DNA of 64,000 nt, from NCBI GenBank assembly GCA_021234155.1, contig JAJEKV010000095.1, positions 2,686,372-2,750,371 of the forward strand, in the 5' to 3' direction. Below the pieces are notes generated by a model. That model saw only the letters and a program-made list of their open reading frames with translations, was not told where the DNA came from and did no database searches. The position numbers were made by a program, and so were the translations under genes. Shown in pieces: positions 1 through 11,316 of the stretch. Source of the stretch: Isoetes taiwanensis (taxonomy: Eukaryota; Streptophyta; Lycopodiopsida; Isoetales; Isoetaceae). Numbering within the stretch: position 1 is the stretch's first letter; every line of letters starts with the position of its first letter.

Positions 1-699
1 TATGGTACTAGTAAGGGTGCCCAGCGCTGCTGGGCATAAGTTCGAAGTCTATAAATGCTTTGATTGCAATGAGAAAAGTGTGCAGTAACCTTTTTTTTTA
101 ACAAAAATGTCCAAACATAGTAACAGTGCACAGCGTAGTTTAACCTTGTAAAGCTATATGAAGAATGGGAAGAGAGTATAAACTCGAGAGTGTAGTATAA
201 ACTCTGCAGTTGAACTCTTATTCTTGACATCTTTTATTGTTGGCATGGCAATATGTGAGCGAGCTTAGATAGGGGAGAGCACTGCTAGGTTGCGTTCTTC
301 GTGTTTGCATTAAAGAAATTGATTTCTTAACTTGTTGCAAAATTGAGACATTTAAACGGATTCACTTCAACCATTGCTTCTAACACAAACTTCAATGCAT
401 ATGTTTATCTTGCATAGAACTTCTTCTATGAAGAGATTGAGGTTCACAGCTTTTAGCAGGGACTGGTGCCTGATTTAGATTTATGCATTTATGCATCTTA
501 GTTCCTGATTTAGAATATGTAAGTCATTGCATTTTCCAGTCTCAACTTTTTGAGCCAAATATGATGGTTAGTTTACAATTGTTCACAAACATTTCTCATC
601 TCAAGTTAAGGACAATCAATGAGACACAAATCATGGAGAATACTACAGATGCAATCTTATGGTCCTCTTATGGTTCTGACTGATGTTATGGTCAGTGCT

Positions 700-1145
700 T
701 TCATATTAATCAATGAAAGCAGGGTTGCATGTGAAACTTGTCTAAAATCAAATGTAATAATACTATTTGGTGAGATCACAACCAAGGCTAAGATTGGTGG
801 GAACTTCACTAAGTCTGCTGAAGAAATTGGAACAGGTGATCAGGGCCACATGTTTGGCCATGCAAAAGATGAAACACCAGTGTAAATGCCCTTGAGTCAT
901 GTCGTGGCTATGAAATTAGGCATGAGGATTTCTCTCAGTGTAGAAAAGTTGGACCTTGAAATGGGCGCATCCTGATGGGAAAACTTAAGTAAAAGTTCAA
1001 TATGAAATTAAATAAAGGGTAATGATACAGTTCTCATTTCCATACAACATGATGAGCATGTTACTCAGGACCAAATGGTTGCAGACATAAGAGACCACGT
1101 TTTCTCCACGGTTATCTATGATAAGTACATGGATGGTTTATCTTC
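700..1145 (+). pseudogene. S-adenosylmethionine synthetase pseudogene fragment
   Basis: Translation gives segments typical of plant SAM synthetase: VACETCLKSNVIILFGEITTKA near 718-783, then GTGDQGHMFG near 830-855, MPLSHVVAMKLG after a stop, PDGKT near 970 followed by a stop, and [14 protein letters not shown] near 1027-1070. The family makes S-adenosylmethionine from methionine and ATP. Here the N-terminal part is missing, a stretch between the first two blocks is deleted, and there are several in-frame stops and frame changes, so it cannot encode enzyme. It lies inside the minus-strand Helitron H0 but reads on the plus strand, which fits capture of a gene fragment. No introns are visible in the recognisable part. 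Confidence 0.85.
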
Positions 1146-2097
1146 TTGAACTCGTCTTTCTGCCATGAACATCACATTTTAGAATAAAAAAAGCACAACT
1201 TTAGAGGTGTAGCTAAGAATTTTACCTTGGAAATTTAGATAGATAGATAGATATAACACATTTGAGCCCAAAGCTTCCATGCTCTGCAAAGCACAGCAGC
1301 ATAATTCAAAGCTCAGAATCCCTGTTGATGTTGTAAGTTCTGGAAAGAGAGCAGCTAAACTAAATTGCTTCCAGAGCTAACTATTATTCCAGCTCTTACC
1401 GCAAGATAATAGGGCTTTATACAACAAACTAAAATAGAGTAGTGCATTGAGTTCCTTGTATCTGGCCAGCTTCTAGCTTTTAGCTACTTTCTAAGGATCT
1501 TGCGAATGGTGCCGAGACATGCCCGTGATCTGTGCTTACTGTCCCTGTGGAATCGTCATCTCATTCCGATCCATATGGAAGAAGTCCTTCTTAGCCAAAA
1601 GAACAGGAATTGATCCACGGATCTGCAACAACAGATTGAAATTGCAATAGAATAAAATACTATAGCATATAATGGAGCAACAGATATTGTCTCTTAGCAT
1701 GCCCAATTCTATAATATACATGAACATATGAAGCTAGAAAGTCATTAACTTCAAGAAGCTATTCTATTTTAACAAAATTTGCAATAGATCCTTCAAGAAC
1801 AATACTTTTTTGCCATAAAGGGTGCATGTGGAGTAGAACCCTAAATATAGTCTCCCATAGCCATTGTAATATCCAATGATTAAAGCTATATATCTCATAT
1901 TCCAGAAGAAATTTGCTCACCAATTCCTTGAACACTGAACTTTTCAATCTTTTGATGACAAATCTCTGGCACCACCATCTGCCATACCAATTTTTGTGTT
2001 TGTGCTTCCATCTATCATGTGTCGAAAAGTAGATGCTATGTTGGCACCAGATGTTTCTACCAAAGGGCCATGCTGGGCGACAAAACGGATCAGGTTT

Positions 2098-2342
2098 ATT
2101 ATCCGGCCCCCCTGTGGCCCCCCTGTCACAGGCATGGAATTATCCGGCCCCCCATCTGTTATCTCCACGATTGTCGCACCTGTTCCGCCACCGTTTTACA
2201 ATAAAAAACTATTAAACACCATGAAGAAGGCACTCCACGCACTGATCAAGAATGGATCAACCCGTTCCATGCCACGCTGTCGGGGAGGGGGGCCGGATAA
2301 TTCCATGCCTGTGACAGGGGGGCCACAGGGGGGCCGGATAAT
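2098..2342. repeat. Foldback (inverted repeat) with ~57-bp arms
   Basis: Arms at about 2098-2154 and 2286-2342 are near-perfect inverted copies (ATTATCCGGCCCCCC... against ...GGGGGGCCGGATAAT), with about 130 bp between. Each arm itself contains two ATCCGGCC-type blocks. This could be a small TIR element inserted in H0, but no clear target-site duplication is visible. Open frames here are a by-product of the repeat. Confidence 0.75.
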
Positions 2343-2784
2343 ATACTCTAGCCCCAAAACCATAGCCGAATTACATAGCCGAATGCCAAAACCATGGCAT
2401 AAATGGTCGTGAGCTCACAAAGCTCCTGCATACTCAGACTTGGGCATGCTGATCCGCCATAGGCAAGATCTAGGAAAGAAGTCGTACTTGAACTGAAGAA
2501 ACCAACTGAGAAACAAAAACCAACTGACAAACAATGCCTGCTTGCAAAAGCCCCTTGCTTTCGGGGGTTGCAAAAGCCCCTTGCTTTCCGGGGTTTGAAG
2601 AGTCGATGTGCTGTTGCTGCCGATGAAAAAAAAAAGGGAAAAAAAAAGGGCTTCAGTTGGACCATTAAAAAAGAGATCACGTTTAAAAAAAAGGAGCTTT
2701 GTTTGAACCGTTCGATCTAGTTATTTGTGGCCGTCAGATCTAGGGCTGGGTCCAACACTTACAGAATAACTTTATAATATAAGA

Positions 2785-3024
2785 TACAAGGCTATGAAGA
2801 TAGACTTGTATGGTGACGGATCCAGGAATATACGTATTTATGGCGTATATTCCCCTGGACCGTCACATTCTCCCCCCCTTAGGACAATGCTGTCCTCAGC
2901 ATTGCGCTAAGGTGACGAATCTACCTTATGCCTGCACAAGCAACAACATGTCATAACCTTTAGTTTATTATAGTAATCAAGTTTTATTAGTTCAAGTCAA
3001 AAATTTAGGCTATATTTGTACTTA
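2785..3024. other. Unannotated spacer between Helitrons
   Basis: A short AT-rich stretch between H0 and element A. It contains TACGTATTTATGGCGTATATTC-like inverted motifs near 2830-2850 but no gene that I can recognise. Confidence 0.5.
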
Positions 3025-5994
3025 TCTTATATTATAATGTTGTGTAATGGACCGCTCCCTAAATCGGACGGTCGAGGATTTGATTGACCAATGGTGGAGA
3101 TGATGTGTGCGTGTCTTCAACTAAAATTTCATCTTGACTATGGCTTCAATATGAAAGGGAAAAGGAAAAAGGGAAAGGAAAAGGAAAAGGGAAAGGGAAA
3201 GGGAAAGGGAAAGGGAAAGGGAAAGGGAAAGGGGAAAGGGGGAAAGGGGAAGGGAAGGGAAAAGGAAAAACGATGAAAGGAAAAGGGAAAAGGGAAAGCG
3301 GAAAAGGGAAGGGAAAAGGAAAAACGATGAAAGGGAAAAGGGAAAACGATGAAAGGGAAAAAGGTAAAAAAGGAAAAGGGGAAGGGAAAAGGAAAAAAAG
3401 ATGAAAGGGGAAAAGGAAACGGAAAAGGGAAAAGGGAAAAGGAAAAGGAAAAGGGAAAAGGAAAAGGGGACGGGAAAAGGGAAAACGATGAAAGGGAAAA
3501 CGAAAAAGGGAAACGGAAAAGGGAAAGGAAAAGGAAAAATGATGAAAGGGAAAAGGGAAAAAGGGAAAGGAAAAGGGAAGGAAAAGGAAAAACGATGAAA
3601 GGGAAAAGGAAAAGGGAAAAGGAAAGGAAAGGGAAAGGAAAAGGGAAAGGGGAAAGGGAAAGGAAAAGGGCAAAGGGAAAAGGGAAAAGGGGAAGGGGAA
3701 GGAAAAAAAACGATGAAAGGGGAAAAGGAAAAGGGAAACGGAAAAAGGGGAAGGGAAAAGGAAAAACGATGAAAGGGAAAAGGGAAAACGATGAAAGGGA
3801 AAAGGTAAAAAGGAAAAGGGGAAGGGAAAAGGAAAAAGATGAAAGGGAAAAGGGAAAAGGAAAAGGAAAAGCGGAAAAGGAAAAGGGAAAAGGGAAAAGG
3901 AAAAAGGACGGGGAAAAGAAAAAAACTTGATGAAAGGGAAAGCGGAAAAGGGAAACGAAAAAAAAGGGTAAGGGAAAAGGAAAAAAAATGATGAAAGGAA
4001 AAGGGAAAAGGAAAAAAAAAAAAGGGAAGGGAAAAGGAAAAAACGATGAAAGGGAAAAAGGGAAAAGGAAAAGGAAAAGGGAAGGGAAAAGGTGAAAAAA
4101 CGTATGAAAGGAAAAAGGGAAAAGGAAGAGGGAAGGGAAAAGGAACAACGATGAAAGGGAAAAGGGGAAAAGGGAAAAGGGAAAAGGGAAAGGAAAAGGG
4201 AAAAGGAAAAGGAATAAAAGAAAGGTAAGAGAAAAAAGGAAAGAGAAGGAGAAAAGGAAAAATGGAAAGATAAAAGAAAATAGAAAAAAGGAATAGAATA
4301 GGCGAGGGGGAAAAGGAACTAACAAAAAAAAGAGCAATCATGAGAAGGGGGTAAGAAGTAAAGGTGAGAAAAGGAGAAAAGGTAAAGGAAAAAAAGAAAA
4401 GGTTGCAAAGTCTATGGGAAAAAGAAAAGTAAAAAAAGGAAAAGGGAAAAAGGAAAAAGAGAACTTGGGAAAAGGGAACGAGAGAAAGAGAAAAAGGAAA
4501 GGAAAAAAAAAGGGGAAAAGAGAAAGGGTGAAGAAAGAGAAAAGGAAAGCAAAAAAGAGCATCGAGAAAAAGGAAGAGGGAAAGAATGGAAAATGAGGGG
4601 GAAAAGTAGAATAGACAAAGGGTAGGGAGCAAGGAATAGGAAAAAGAGGAAAAGAGGAAGGAGAAAGGGCCACTAGAAAAAAGGGAAGAGGAAAAGGTGA
4701 GGAAATAGAAAAAAGAAAGGGAAAAAGAGTATGGGAAAGGGAAAAGAAAAAAGAAACAAGAAAGGAGAAAGTGGAAAGGGAAAAAAGGGGAAGAGGATGG
4801 GGAAAGAAGGAAAAAGGGTACATAAAAAAGATTGAGAAAAGGGAATGGAAAGAGGCATATGAAAAGCGAAAGGGAACGGGAAAGGGAAAATGTAAAGGTA
4901 GGGGAAAGAGAAAGGAAAGAGAAAAAGGGAACATCGCAAAGCAAAAGGGTGGGGAATGTATGAAAAGGGAATGGAAAGTTGAAAGGAAAAGGGAAGCGGA
5001 AAAAGGAGAAGGGAAAACAAAAAGAGCATGAGGAAAAGAGGAGAGAGAAATGGGAAAAGAGATGGGGAAAATGGCACGTGATCAAGAGGAAGACGGTGGG
5101 GAAAGGAAGAAAAGGGCACATGAAAAAGGTAAGCAAAAAGAGAACGAAAAAAATGCATGAGAAAAGGGAAAGAGAAAAGGAAAAAAAGAAAAAAGGAAGA
5201 GGAAGGGAAAAGGAAAGGAAAGAGAGTAGTGGAAAAATGGGAAGAGCGGGGAAAGATAAAAAGAAAGGAAAAAGCTGATAAGAAAAAGAGAAAGAAAAAA
5301 AGGGGAAGGGGAAAGGGAAGGCAAAGGGAGGGAGAAGGGGGTTAAAAAAAAAAAAAAGGAGAATAAAAAAAAAAAAGAAAGAAATTAAAGGTTCTAATTT
5401 ATGCCCACAAGAAGGTTGGGTACCATTACTTTTGGTTATTAATGTTTGTAGACATGGGTGAAACTGGTATTTGCCATCCAATGCCCCTCACCCAAATATT
5501 ATAACGAATTCCTTGAAAAGAAGACATAGGTAGAATCTGTTCCTTCAAATTTGCTATCAAATGGCCTTCATCGAAAATAGTAAGAAAACCAAGTACAACG
5601 TATGAGGTTGATATTTTAAGATGATTTATTAACAATTTGTATTGTAGTGCTTTTAGGTTCTGTTGGGTCCAGTACTTGAAGCATCTCTCAATCCCACTAC
5701 CCGGTGAGACACAGAGCCATGATATGTGCCACTTTTAGCATGTGGCAATGTGGAGACCTAACAATTGCTATGAACAAGCATCATCATGTTCTACTCAAAG
5801 CTCTCAGATAGATACCGATGCAACACTATCTAACATGAAGGAGCTAGATGTCTTATAGACATTGTTATACCTTTGAAAAGTTTCCGTTATAATAAAAAAT
5901 TAAATAGTTGGATTATTCCCGCAAGCTTTTCTTTTGCGACCAAAAACTTACAGGCTCCCAACATATGCCCAGCAACGCTGGGCACCATTACTAG
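3025..5994 (+). mobile_element. Helitron-like element A with polypurine tract and 3' extension
   Basis: It starts with TCTTATATTATAATG at 3025, preceded by A, and ends with hairpin GCCCAGCAACGCTGGGC (5967-5983) and CTAG at 5991-5994. The first ~125 bp are shared with elements B, C and K. A ~2.2 kb GGGAAAA-type purine tract follows. At 5401-5432 is a decayed copy of the 3' end seen in K (TGCCCACAAGAAGGTTGGG, then ATTACTTTT instead of ATTACTAGT). The sequence then continues ~560 bp to the functional-looking terminator, as expected if replication ran past a mutated end. No protein-coding capacity. Element B follows with no gap. Confidence 0.85.
3151..5392 (+). repeat. Polypurine low-complexity tract in element A
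   Basis: Almost uninterrupted purines built from GGGAAAA, GGAAAAG and AAACGATGAAAGGG units, with ACGATGAAAGGG recurring as a punctuation motif. The second half (from ~4200) is more diverged. Long open frames rich in Phe/Ser/Pro on one strand and Lys/Gly/Glu on the other arise from composition and are not genes. Confidence 0.95.
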
Positions 5995-8568
5995 TCTTAT
6001 ATTATAATGTTGTGTAATGGACCGCACCCTAAATCGGACGGTCGAGGATTTGATTGACCAATGGTGGAGATGATGTGTGCGTGTCTTCAACTAAAATTTC
6101 ATCTTGACTATGGCTTCAATATGAAAGGGAAAAGGAAAAAGGAAAAGGGAAAAGGAAAAGGGAAAAGGGGAAGGGAAGGGAAAGGGAAAGGGAAAGGGAA
6201 AGGAAAGGAAAGGGAAAGGGAAAGGAAAGGGAAGGGGAAAGGGAAATGGGAAAAGGGAAGGGGAAGGGAAAAGGAAAACGATGAAAGGGAAAAGGAAACG
6301 GAAAAGGGGAAGGGAAAAGGAAAAACGATGAAAGGGAAAAGGGAAAAGGGAAAACGATGAAAGGGAAAAGGTAAAAGGAAAAGGGGAAGGAAAAAAAGGA
6401 AAAAGATGAAAGGGAAAAGGGAAAACGGAAAGGGAAAAGCGGAAAAGGGAAAAGGGAAAAGGGAAAAGGAAAAAGGGAAAAGGAAAAGGGACGGGAAAAG
6501 GGAAAACGATGAAAGGGAAAACGGAAAAGGGAAACGGAAAAGGGGAAGGGAAAAGGAAAAAAACGATGAAAGGGAAAAGGAAAAGGGAAAAGGGGAAAAG
6601 GAAAAGGGGAAGGGAAAAGGAAAAACGATGAAAGGGAAAAGGGAAAAGGGAAAAAGGAAAAAAGGAAAAGGGGAAGGGAAAAGGAAAAGGAAAACGATGA
6701 AAGGAAAAAGGAAAAAAAGGAAGAGGGAAGGAAAAGGAACAACGATGAAAGGGAAAAAGGAAAAGGGAAAAGGGAAAGGGAAAGGGAAAAGGGAAAAGGG
6801 AAAAGGGAAAAGGGAAAAGGAATAAAAGAAAGGTAAGAGGAAAAAGGAAAGAGAAGGAGAAAAGGAAAATGGAAAGATAAAAGAAAATAGAAAAAGGAAT
6901 AGAATAGGCTTAGGGGAAAGGGAACGAAAAAGAGCAATCATGAGAAGGGTAAGAAGTAAAAGGTGAGAAAAAGGAGAAAAAGGTAAGGAAAATAAGAAAA
7001 GGTTGCAAAGTCTATGGGAAAAAAAGAACGAGAGAAAGAGAAAAAAGGAAAGGGCGTGAAAAAAAGGGAAAAGAGAAAGGGTGAAGAAAGAGAAAAAGGA
7101 AAGCAAAAAAGAGCATCGAGAAAAAAGGAAGAGGGAAAGAATGGAAAAATGAGGAAAAATGTGGGGAAAGTAGAATAGACAAAGGGTAGGGAGCAAGGAA
7201 TAGGAAAAGAGGAAAAGAGGAAGGAGAAAAGGGCACGAGAAAAAAGGGAAGAGGGAAAGGGAGAAAATAGAAAAAAGAAAGGGAAAAGAGTATGGGAAAG
7301 GAAAAGAAAAAAAGAAACAAGAAAGGAGAAAGTGGAAAGGGGAAAAGGGGAAGAGGATGGGGAAAGAAGGAAAAAGGGTACATAAAAAAGATTGAGAAAA
7401 GGGAATGGAAAGAGGCATATGAAAAGCGAAAGGAAAGCGGAAAGGGAAAATGTAAAGGTAGGGGAAAAGAAAGGAAAGGAAAAAAAGGGAACATCATAAA
7501 AGCAAAAAGGGTGGGGAATGTATGAAAAGGGAATGGAAAGTTGAAAGGAAGAGGGAAGCGGAAAAAGGAGAAGGGAAAACAAAAAGAGCATGAGGAAAAG
7601 AGGGAGAGAAATGGGAAAAGAGATGGGGAAAAGGGCACGTGATCAAGAGGAAGACGGTGGGGAAAGGAAAGAAAAAGGGCACATGAAAAGGTAAGCAAAA
7701 GAGAACGAAAAAAAGATGCATGAGAAACGGAAAAGAGAAAAGGAAAAGGAAAAGGAAGAGGAAGGGGAAAAGGAAAGGGAAAGAGAGTAGTGGAAAAATG
7801 GGAAGAGCTGGAAAAGAAAAAAAGAAAGGGAAAAAGCCGATAAGAAAAAAAGAAAAAAAAAAGGGAAGGGGAAAAGGGAAGGCAAAGGGAGGAGAAGGGG
7901 TTAGAAAAAAAAAAAGGGAGAATAAAAAAAAAGAAAGAAATTAAAGGTTCCTAATTTATACCCGGCAAAGAAGTTTGGGTACCATTACATTTTTGGTTAT
8001 TAATGTTTGTAGACATGGGTGAAACTGGTATTTGCCATCCAATGCCCCTCACCCAAATATTATAACGAATTCCTTGAAAAGAAGACATAGGTAGAATCAT
8101 TTCCTTCAAATTTGCTATCAAATGGCCTTCATCGAAAATAGTAAGAAAAACCAAGTACAACGATGAGGTTGATATTTTAAGATGATTTATTAACAATTTG
8201 TATTGTAGTGCTTTTAGGTTCTGTTGGGTCCAAAGATTTGAAGCATCTCTCAATCCCACTACCCGTGAGACACGAAGCCATTGTGGTATGATATGTGCCA
8301 CTTTTAGCATGTGGCAATGTGGAGACCTAACAATTGCTATGAACAAGCATCATCATATTTCTACTCAAAGCTCTCGTGATAGATACCGATGCAACACTAT
8401 CTAACATGAAGGAGCTAGATGTCTTATAGACATTGTTATACTTTTGAAAAGTTCCGGATTATAATAAAAATTAAATAGTTGGATTATTCCCGCAAAGCTT
8501 TTCTTTGGCGACCAAAAAACTTACAGGGCTCCTAATATATGCCAAAGAACGGCGGGCACCATTACTAG
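5995..8568 (+). mobile_element. Helitron-like element B, directly abutting A
   Basis: TCTTATATTATAATG starts at 5995, immediately after the CTAG of element A, and the element ends with CTAG at 8565-8568. Its 3' hairpin is mutated (GCCAAAGAACGGCGGGC at 8541-8557), so it may have lost terminator function. Internally it matches A: the same 5' block, purine tract, decayed inner terminator near 7963-7990 (ATACCCGGCAAAG...GGGTACCATTACATTTT), and the same 3' extension. A and B therefore descend from one read-through element. Confidence 0.82.
6121..7942 (+). repeat. Polypurine low-complexity tract in element B
   Basis: Same kind of GGGAAAA-rich tract as in element A, shorter and with different unit copy numbers, again on the element's own plus strand. 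Open frames in it are compositional. Confidence 0.95.
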
Positions 8569-9358
8569 TACAAAATTATATAGCCTTAACACGGTTATTT
8601 CTTACGATAATTCAAAACATTATTGTAAGAGTTATTAGGGTTCATAATCTAAATTATGGCTCCCCTATCTTCCTCGTGCACGCGCCCTCGTTGAAGTCCA
8701 CCTTCTACTTGCCCGCAAAAAGGAGCACATTACGTTAGTTTAGTTAATAATTTGTGGTTTTAGGGGACCACCCTTTACCTCCTTGAGCCGAATCCATCGA
8801 CTCAAGGTTGTCCTACTACCTTGCCCAAGATCATGGCCCTTCTGATTTGAGCTTGATCATTTAAGATGCTCCCATCATCGCCCATGATCGAGTGCTACCT
8901 TGTACTGTTACCCGTGCTTAGTACCCCTAGTGCATCATGCCACACGGGTTTGAAGCTAGGGAACGCCTCACGATCCCATCATCGCGATGATCACTTAAAC
9001 CTTCACCATGACCCTCCCACGGCCAGGTGTGCATTACCGCGATCGTGGCATAGAGATCATCCGGATCGATGTCCCATCATCGCCCACCATGCCTCATTCT
9101 CACTCACATGACCCTAATGGTCATGCGCATTTTGTGCGTGTGGGGTCAGAGAATGCCCTAAAGGCGATCCCATCATCGCCCACACGATCCAAGGTTCTGG
9201 CACATGCACCCTAGTAACTGGAATGCATGCGCCAGGCTTAAGGCTAACTAACAACATACTAGCTAACCACCTGGCAAGTCGGGGTCGACCAAGTCGGAGA
9301 CGACTCGCCCATCAAACTGCTTCATAAACTCTGGGTATTGCTTCTCCAAGTCTTCAAT
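8569..9358. other. Intergenic stretch with degenerate CCCATCATCGCC repeats
   Basis: Between element B and the tRNA unit. CCCATCATCGC recurs near 8871, 8967, 9072 and 9168 at roughly 95-105 bp spacing, so this looks like a decayed tandem repeat. An open frame on the minus strand (9263-9451) runs into the tRNA unit; I do not recognise its product and do not call it a gene. Confidence 0.5.
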
Positions 9359-9512
9359 CGATTGCACCATAGGGTGAGAAATGAGATCGAAGCTAATCTT
9401 GCTCTTCCAACCATCAAACATCAGAATGAGAGAGAATAAATGACTAGCCAAATCCTATCCTCCTAAATATCTCAATGATCTAAGAAGTATCGGAAGTATT
9501 ACACATGCTGGC

Positions 9513-9594
9513 GTGGATGTGCCAGAGTGGTTCTTGGGCATGACTAGAAATCATGTGGGCTTTGCTCGCATAGGTTCGAATCCTATCATCCACG
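9513..9594 (+). tRNA. tRNA-Ser (anticodon AGA)
   Basis: An 82-nt cloverleaf: acceptor GTGGATG pairs with CATCCAC, discriminator G; anticodon stem ATGA/TCAT with loop CTAGAAA giving AGA; a long variable arm (GTGGGCTTTGCTCGC) as expected for class II tRNA-Ser; T-arm ATAGGTTCGAATCCTAT. No CCA encoded, as usual for nuclear genes. Confidence 0.95.
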
Positions 9595-9823
9595 TGTAGG
9601 AGCTTGTTCATATTATTTTATAGTCCCTATCACATACGTCCATTCGATTAATATTTAGAGTTTGTCATTCAGATTCCCTACGCACTCTTCCACTGGCGCA
9701 ATATTCTAGAGTTTATGCATAGCCCCCATTAGTGGCACACCAATGCTCGACATTGTTACTCATTCACATGTTAATTCTTTCAATTTTTTATGATATCAAG
9801 TTCAAGCATGGAAGAACACGGTG

Positions 9824-9971
9824 ATTGAGCAAATCTTGTCACTTTATGCCTTGGCATAATCATTTGTTTGGACTTATTAGAAGAACAACCATTCCTGATT
9901 GAACAAATCTTGTCACTTTATGCCTTGGCATAATCATTTGTTTGGACTTATTAGAAGAACAACCATTCCTG
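9824..9971 (+). repeat. 74-bp direct tandem duplication
   Basis: ATTGAGCAAATCTTGTCACT at 9824 is repeated (with one A for G change) at 9898, each copy 74 bp. The second tRNA unit (10680-10760) has this segment only once, so the duplication is recent and local. Confidence 0.9.
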
Positions 9972-10083
9972 CACCTTATTGTACGACCACGATATTTTTT
10001 TGAGAACTGGATTATGAGATGCATTTGATTGAGTTGGTTGTATGTGCTTGTTAATTAAGAAGGTATTCATTTGTATTACTTGT

Positions 10084-10154
10084 GCATTGGTGGTCTAGTG
10101 GTAGAATAGTACCCTGCCACGGTATAGACCCGAGTTCGATTCTCGGCCAATGCA
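10084..10154 (+). tRNA. tRNA-Gly (anticodon GCC)
   Basis: A 71-nt cloverleaf: acceptor GCATTGG pairs with CCAATGC, discriminator A; D-arm TGGTCTAGTGGTA; anticodon loop CTGCCAC giving GCC; T-arm CCGAGTTCGATTCTCGG. It closely resembles plant nuclear tRNA-Gly(GCC). Confidence 0.95.
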
Positions 10155-10411
10155 TCCTGTGTTTCAACTCTTCTAATTTTGTTCTTGGCGCAAGAGCCAA
10201 AAAGAAGATTTAATGCATTAAACCATGTTGATAATGACATAAGGATAACTGAGCAATCGATTGCACCATAGGGTGAGAAATGAGATCGAAGCTAATCTTG
10301 CTCTTCCAACCATCAAACATCAGAATGAGAGAGAATAAATGACTAGCCAAATCCTATCCTCCTAAATATCTCAATGATCTAAGAAGTATCGGAAGTATTC
10401 CACATGTTGGC

Positions 10412-10493
10412 GTGGATGTGCCAGAGTGGTTATTGGGCATGACTAGAAATCATGTGGGCTTTGCTCGCATAGGTTCGAATTCTATCATCCACG
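10412..10493 (+). tRNA. tRNA-Ser (anticodon AGA), second copy
   Basis: Same structure as the gene at 9513. Differences: A for C in the D-loop, and T for C in the T-stem (GTTCGAATTCTAT), which leaves one weak pair in the T-arm. Probably still foldable. Confidence 0.9.
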
Positions 10494-10857
10494 TGTAGGA
10501 GCTTGTTCATATTATTTTATAGTCCCTATCACATACGTCAATTCGATTAATACTGGCGCAATATTCTAGGGTTTATGCATAGCCCCCATTAGTGGCACAC
10601 CAATGCTCGACATTGTTACTCATTCACATGTTAATTCTTTCAATTTTTTATGATATCAAGTTCAAGCATGGAAGAACACGGTGATTGAGCAAATCTTGTC
10701 GCTTTATGCCTTGGCATAATCGTTTGTTTGGACTTATTAGAAGAACAACCATTCCTGCACCTTATTGTACGACCAAGATATTTTTTTGAGAACTGGATTA
10801 TGAGATGCATTTGATTGAGTTGGTTGTATGTGCTTGTTAATTAAGAAGGTAAACAAG

Positions 10858-10941
10858 GTTTAAAATGAAACGCACTTATTTAAGAAGTGCGTTTGAAAGA
10901 TTCCTTTATAAAAATTGAAAACTCTAAAAAAATAGACAAAA
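10858..10941. other. Boundary block shared in inverse orientation with 57041-57150
   Basis: GTTTAAAATGAAACGCACTT followed by AAGTGCGTTTGAAAGATTCC closes this tRNA unit. The reverse complement (GTGCGTTTCATTTTAAAC) opens the tRNA unit at 57 kb. The two blocks look like left and right inverted ends of one tRNA-carrying element. Confidence 0.55.
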
Positions 10942-11316
10942 CTAGTAATAGTGCCCAGCAAACGTTTGGAACCTGTACATGTGGATGCGTGTGTTTGATA
11001 TTTTACATGTTAAGAATGATATAAAAGTTATGCTGCCCAATGTTGGTGGGTATAGGTTGGGCAATATCATATTTTTTGTTTAACCATTGTGTCATGTATA
11101 ATACAAACAAATTTCAAATAACTATAAGTTATTCACAATACCATGCAAAACACAAAAATCATGAAGGGGTTTTTTTTAATCTAACTGAAGGTGAACAAAA
11201 AGCATGATGTAATTATAAATATAAGGAGTGCAACATCCTCTAGCATAAATGCAGGTTCAAATTTTCAAGAACCATTCTAGCAGCTCACCTTGTCGCATCT
11301 TCTTGTATAAAATACC

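Larger units (their letters stand above)
8..2784 (-). mobile_element. Helitron-like element, non-autonomous (H0)
   Basis: On the minus strand the element starts with TCTTATATTATAAAG at 2784 and ends with a short hairpin (GCCCAGC/GCTGGGC type, 18-34) followed by CTAG at 8-11. The base before the 5' TC is A and the base after CTAG is T, the A|T target expected of Helitrons. No Rep/helicase is present, so it would be non-autonomous. It holds a decayed SAM synthetase copy and a foldback repeat. The same two termini recur on the other elements in this window, which is the main support. Boundaries are read directly; family assignment rests on the terminal structure. Confidence 0.8.
9359..10857 (+). 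repeat. Duplicated tRNA-bearing unit, ~899-bp period
   Basis: The stretch starting CGATTGCACCATAGGGTGAG at 9359 recurs at 10258 with near identity through the tRNA-Ser gene and its downstream flank. The unit order is tRNA-Ser, tRNA-Gly, tRNA-Ser. The second copy lacks a few dozen bases near 10550 and stops at ~10857. A third, diverged copy lies at 57150-59035. Together they suggest amplification of a tRNA-Ser/tRNA-Gly cassette. Confidence 0.85.

Noticed and set aside
1536-2168. Minus-strand frames with IRGSIPVLL and FVAQHGPLVETSG segments
   Set aside because: The first loosely recalls a phosphoinositide phosphatase (SAC) motif, but it is too short and has no partner exons to support a call.
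3121-5481. A 786-codon Phe/Ser/Pro-rich minus-strand open frame, and similar long frames at 6108-7418, 13289-14698, 14872-16518, 16674-18311 and 60133-61421
   Set aside because: They lie in polypurine/polypyrimidine tracts where TAA, TAG and TGA are rare on the pyrimidine strand. Composition is extreme, frames overlap on both strands, and nothing is conserved as protein.
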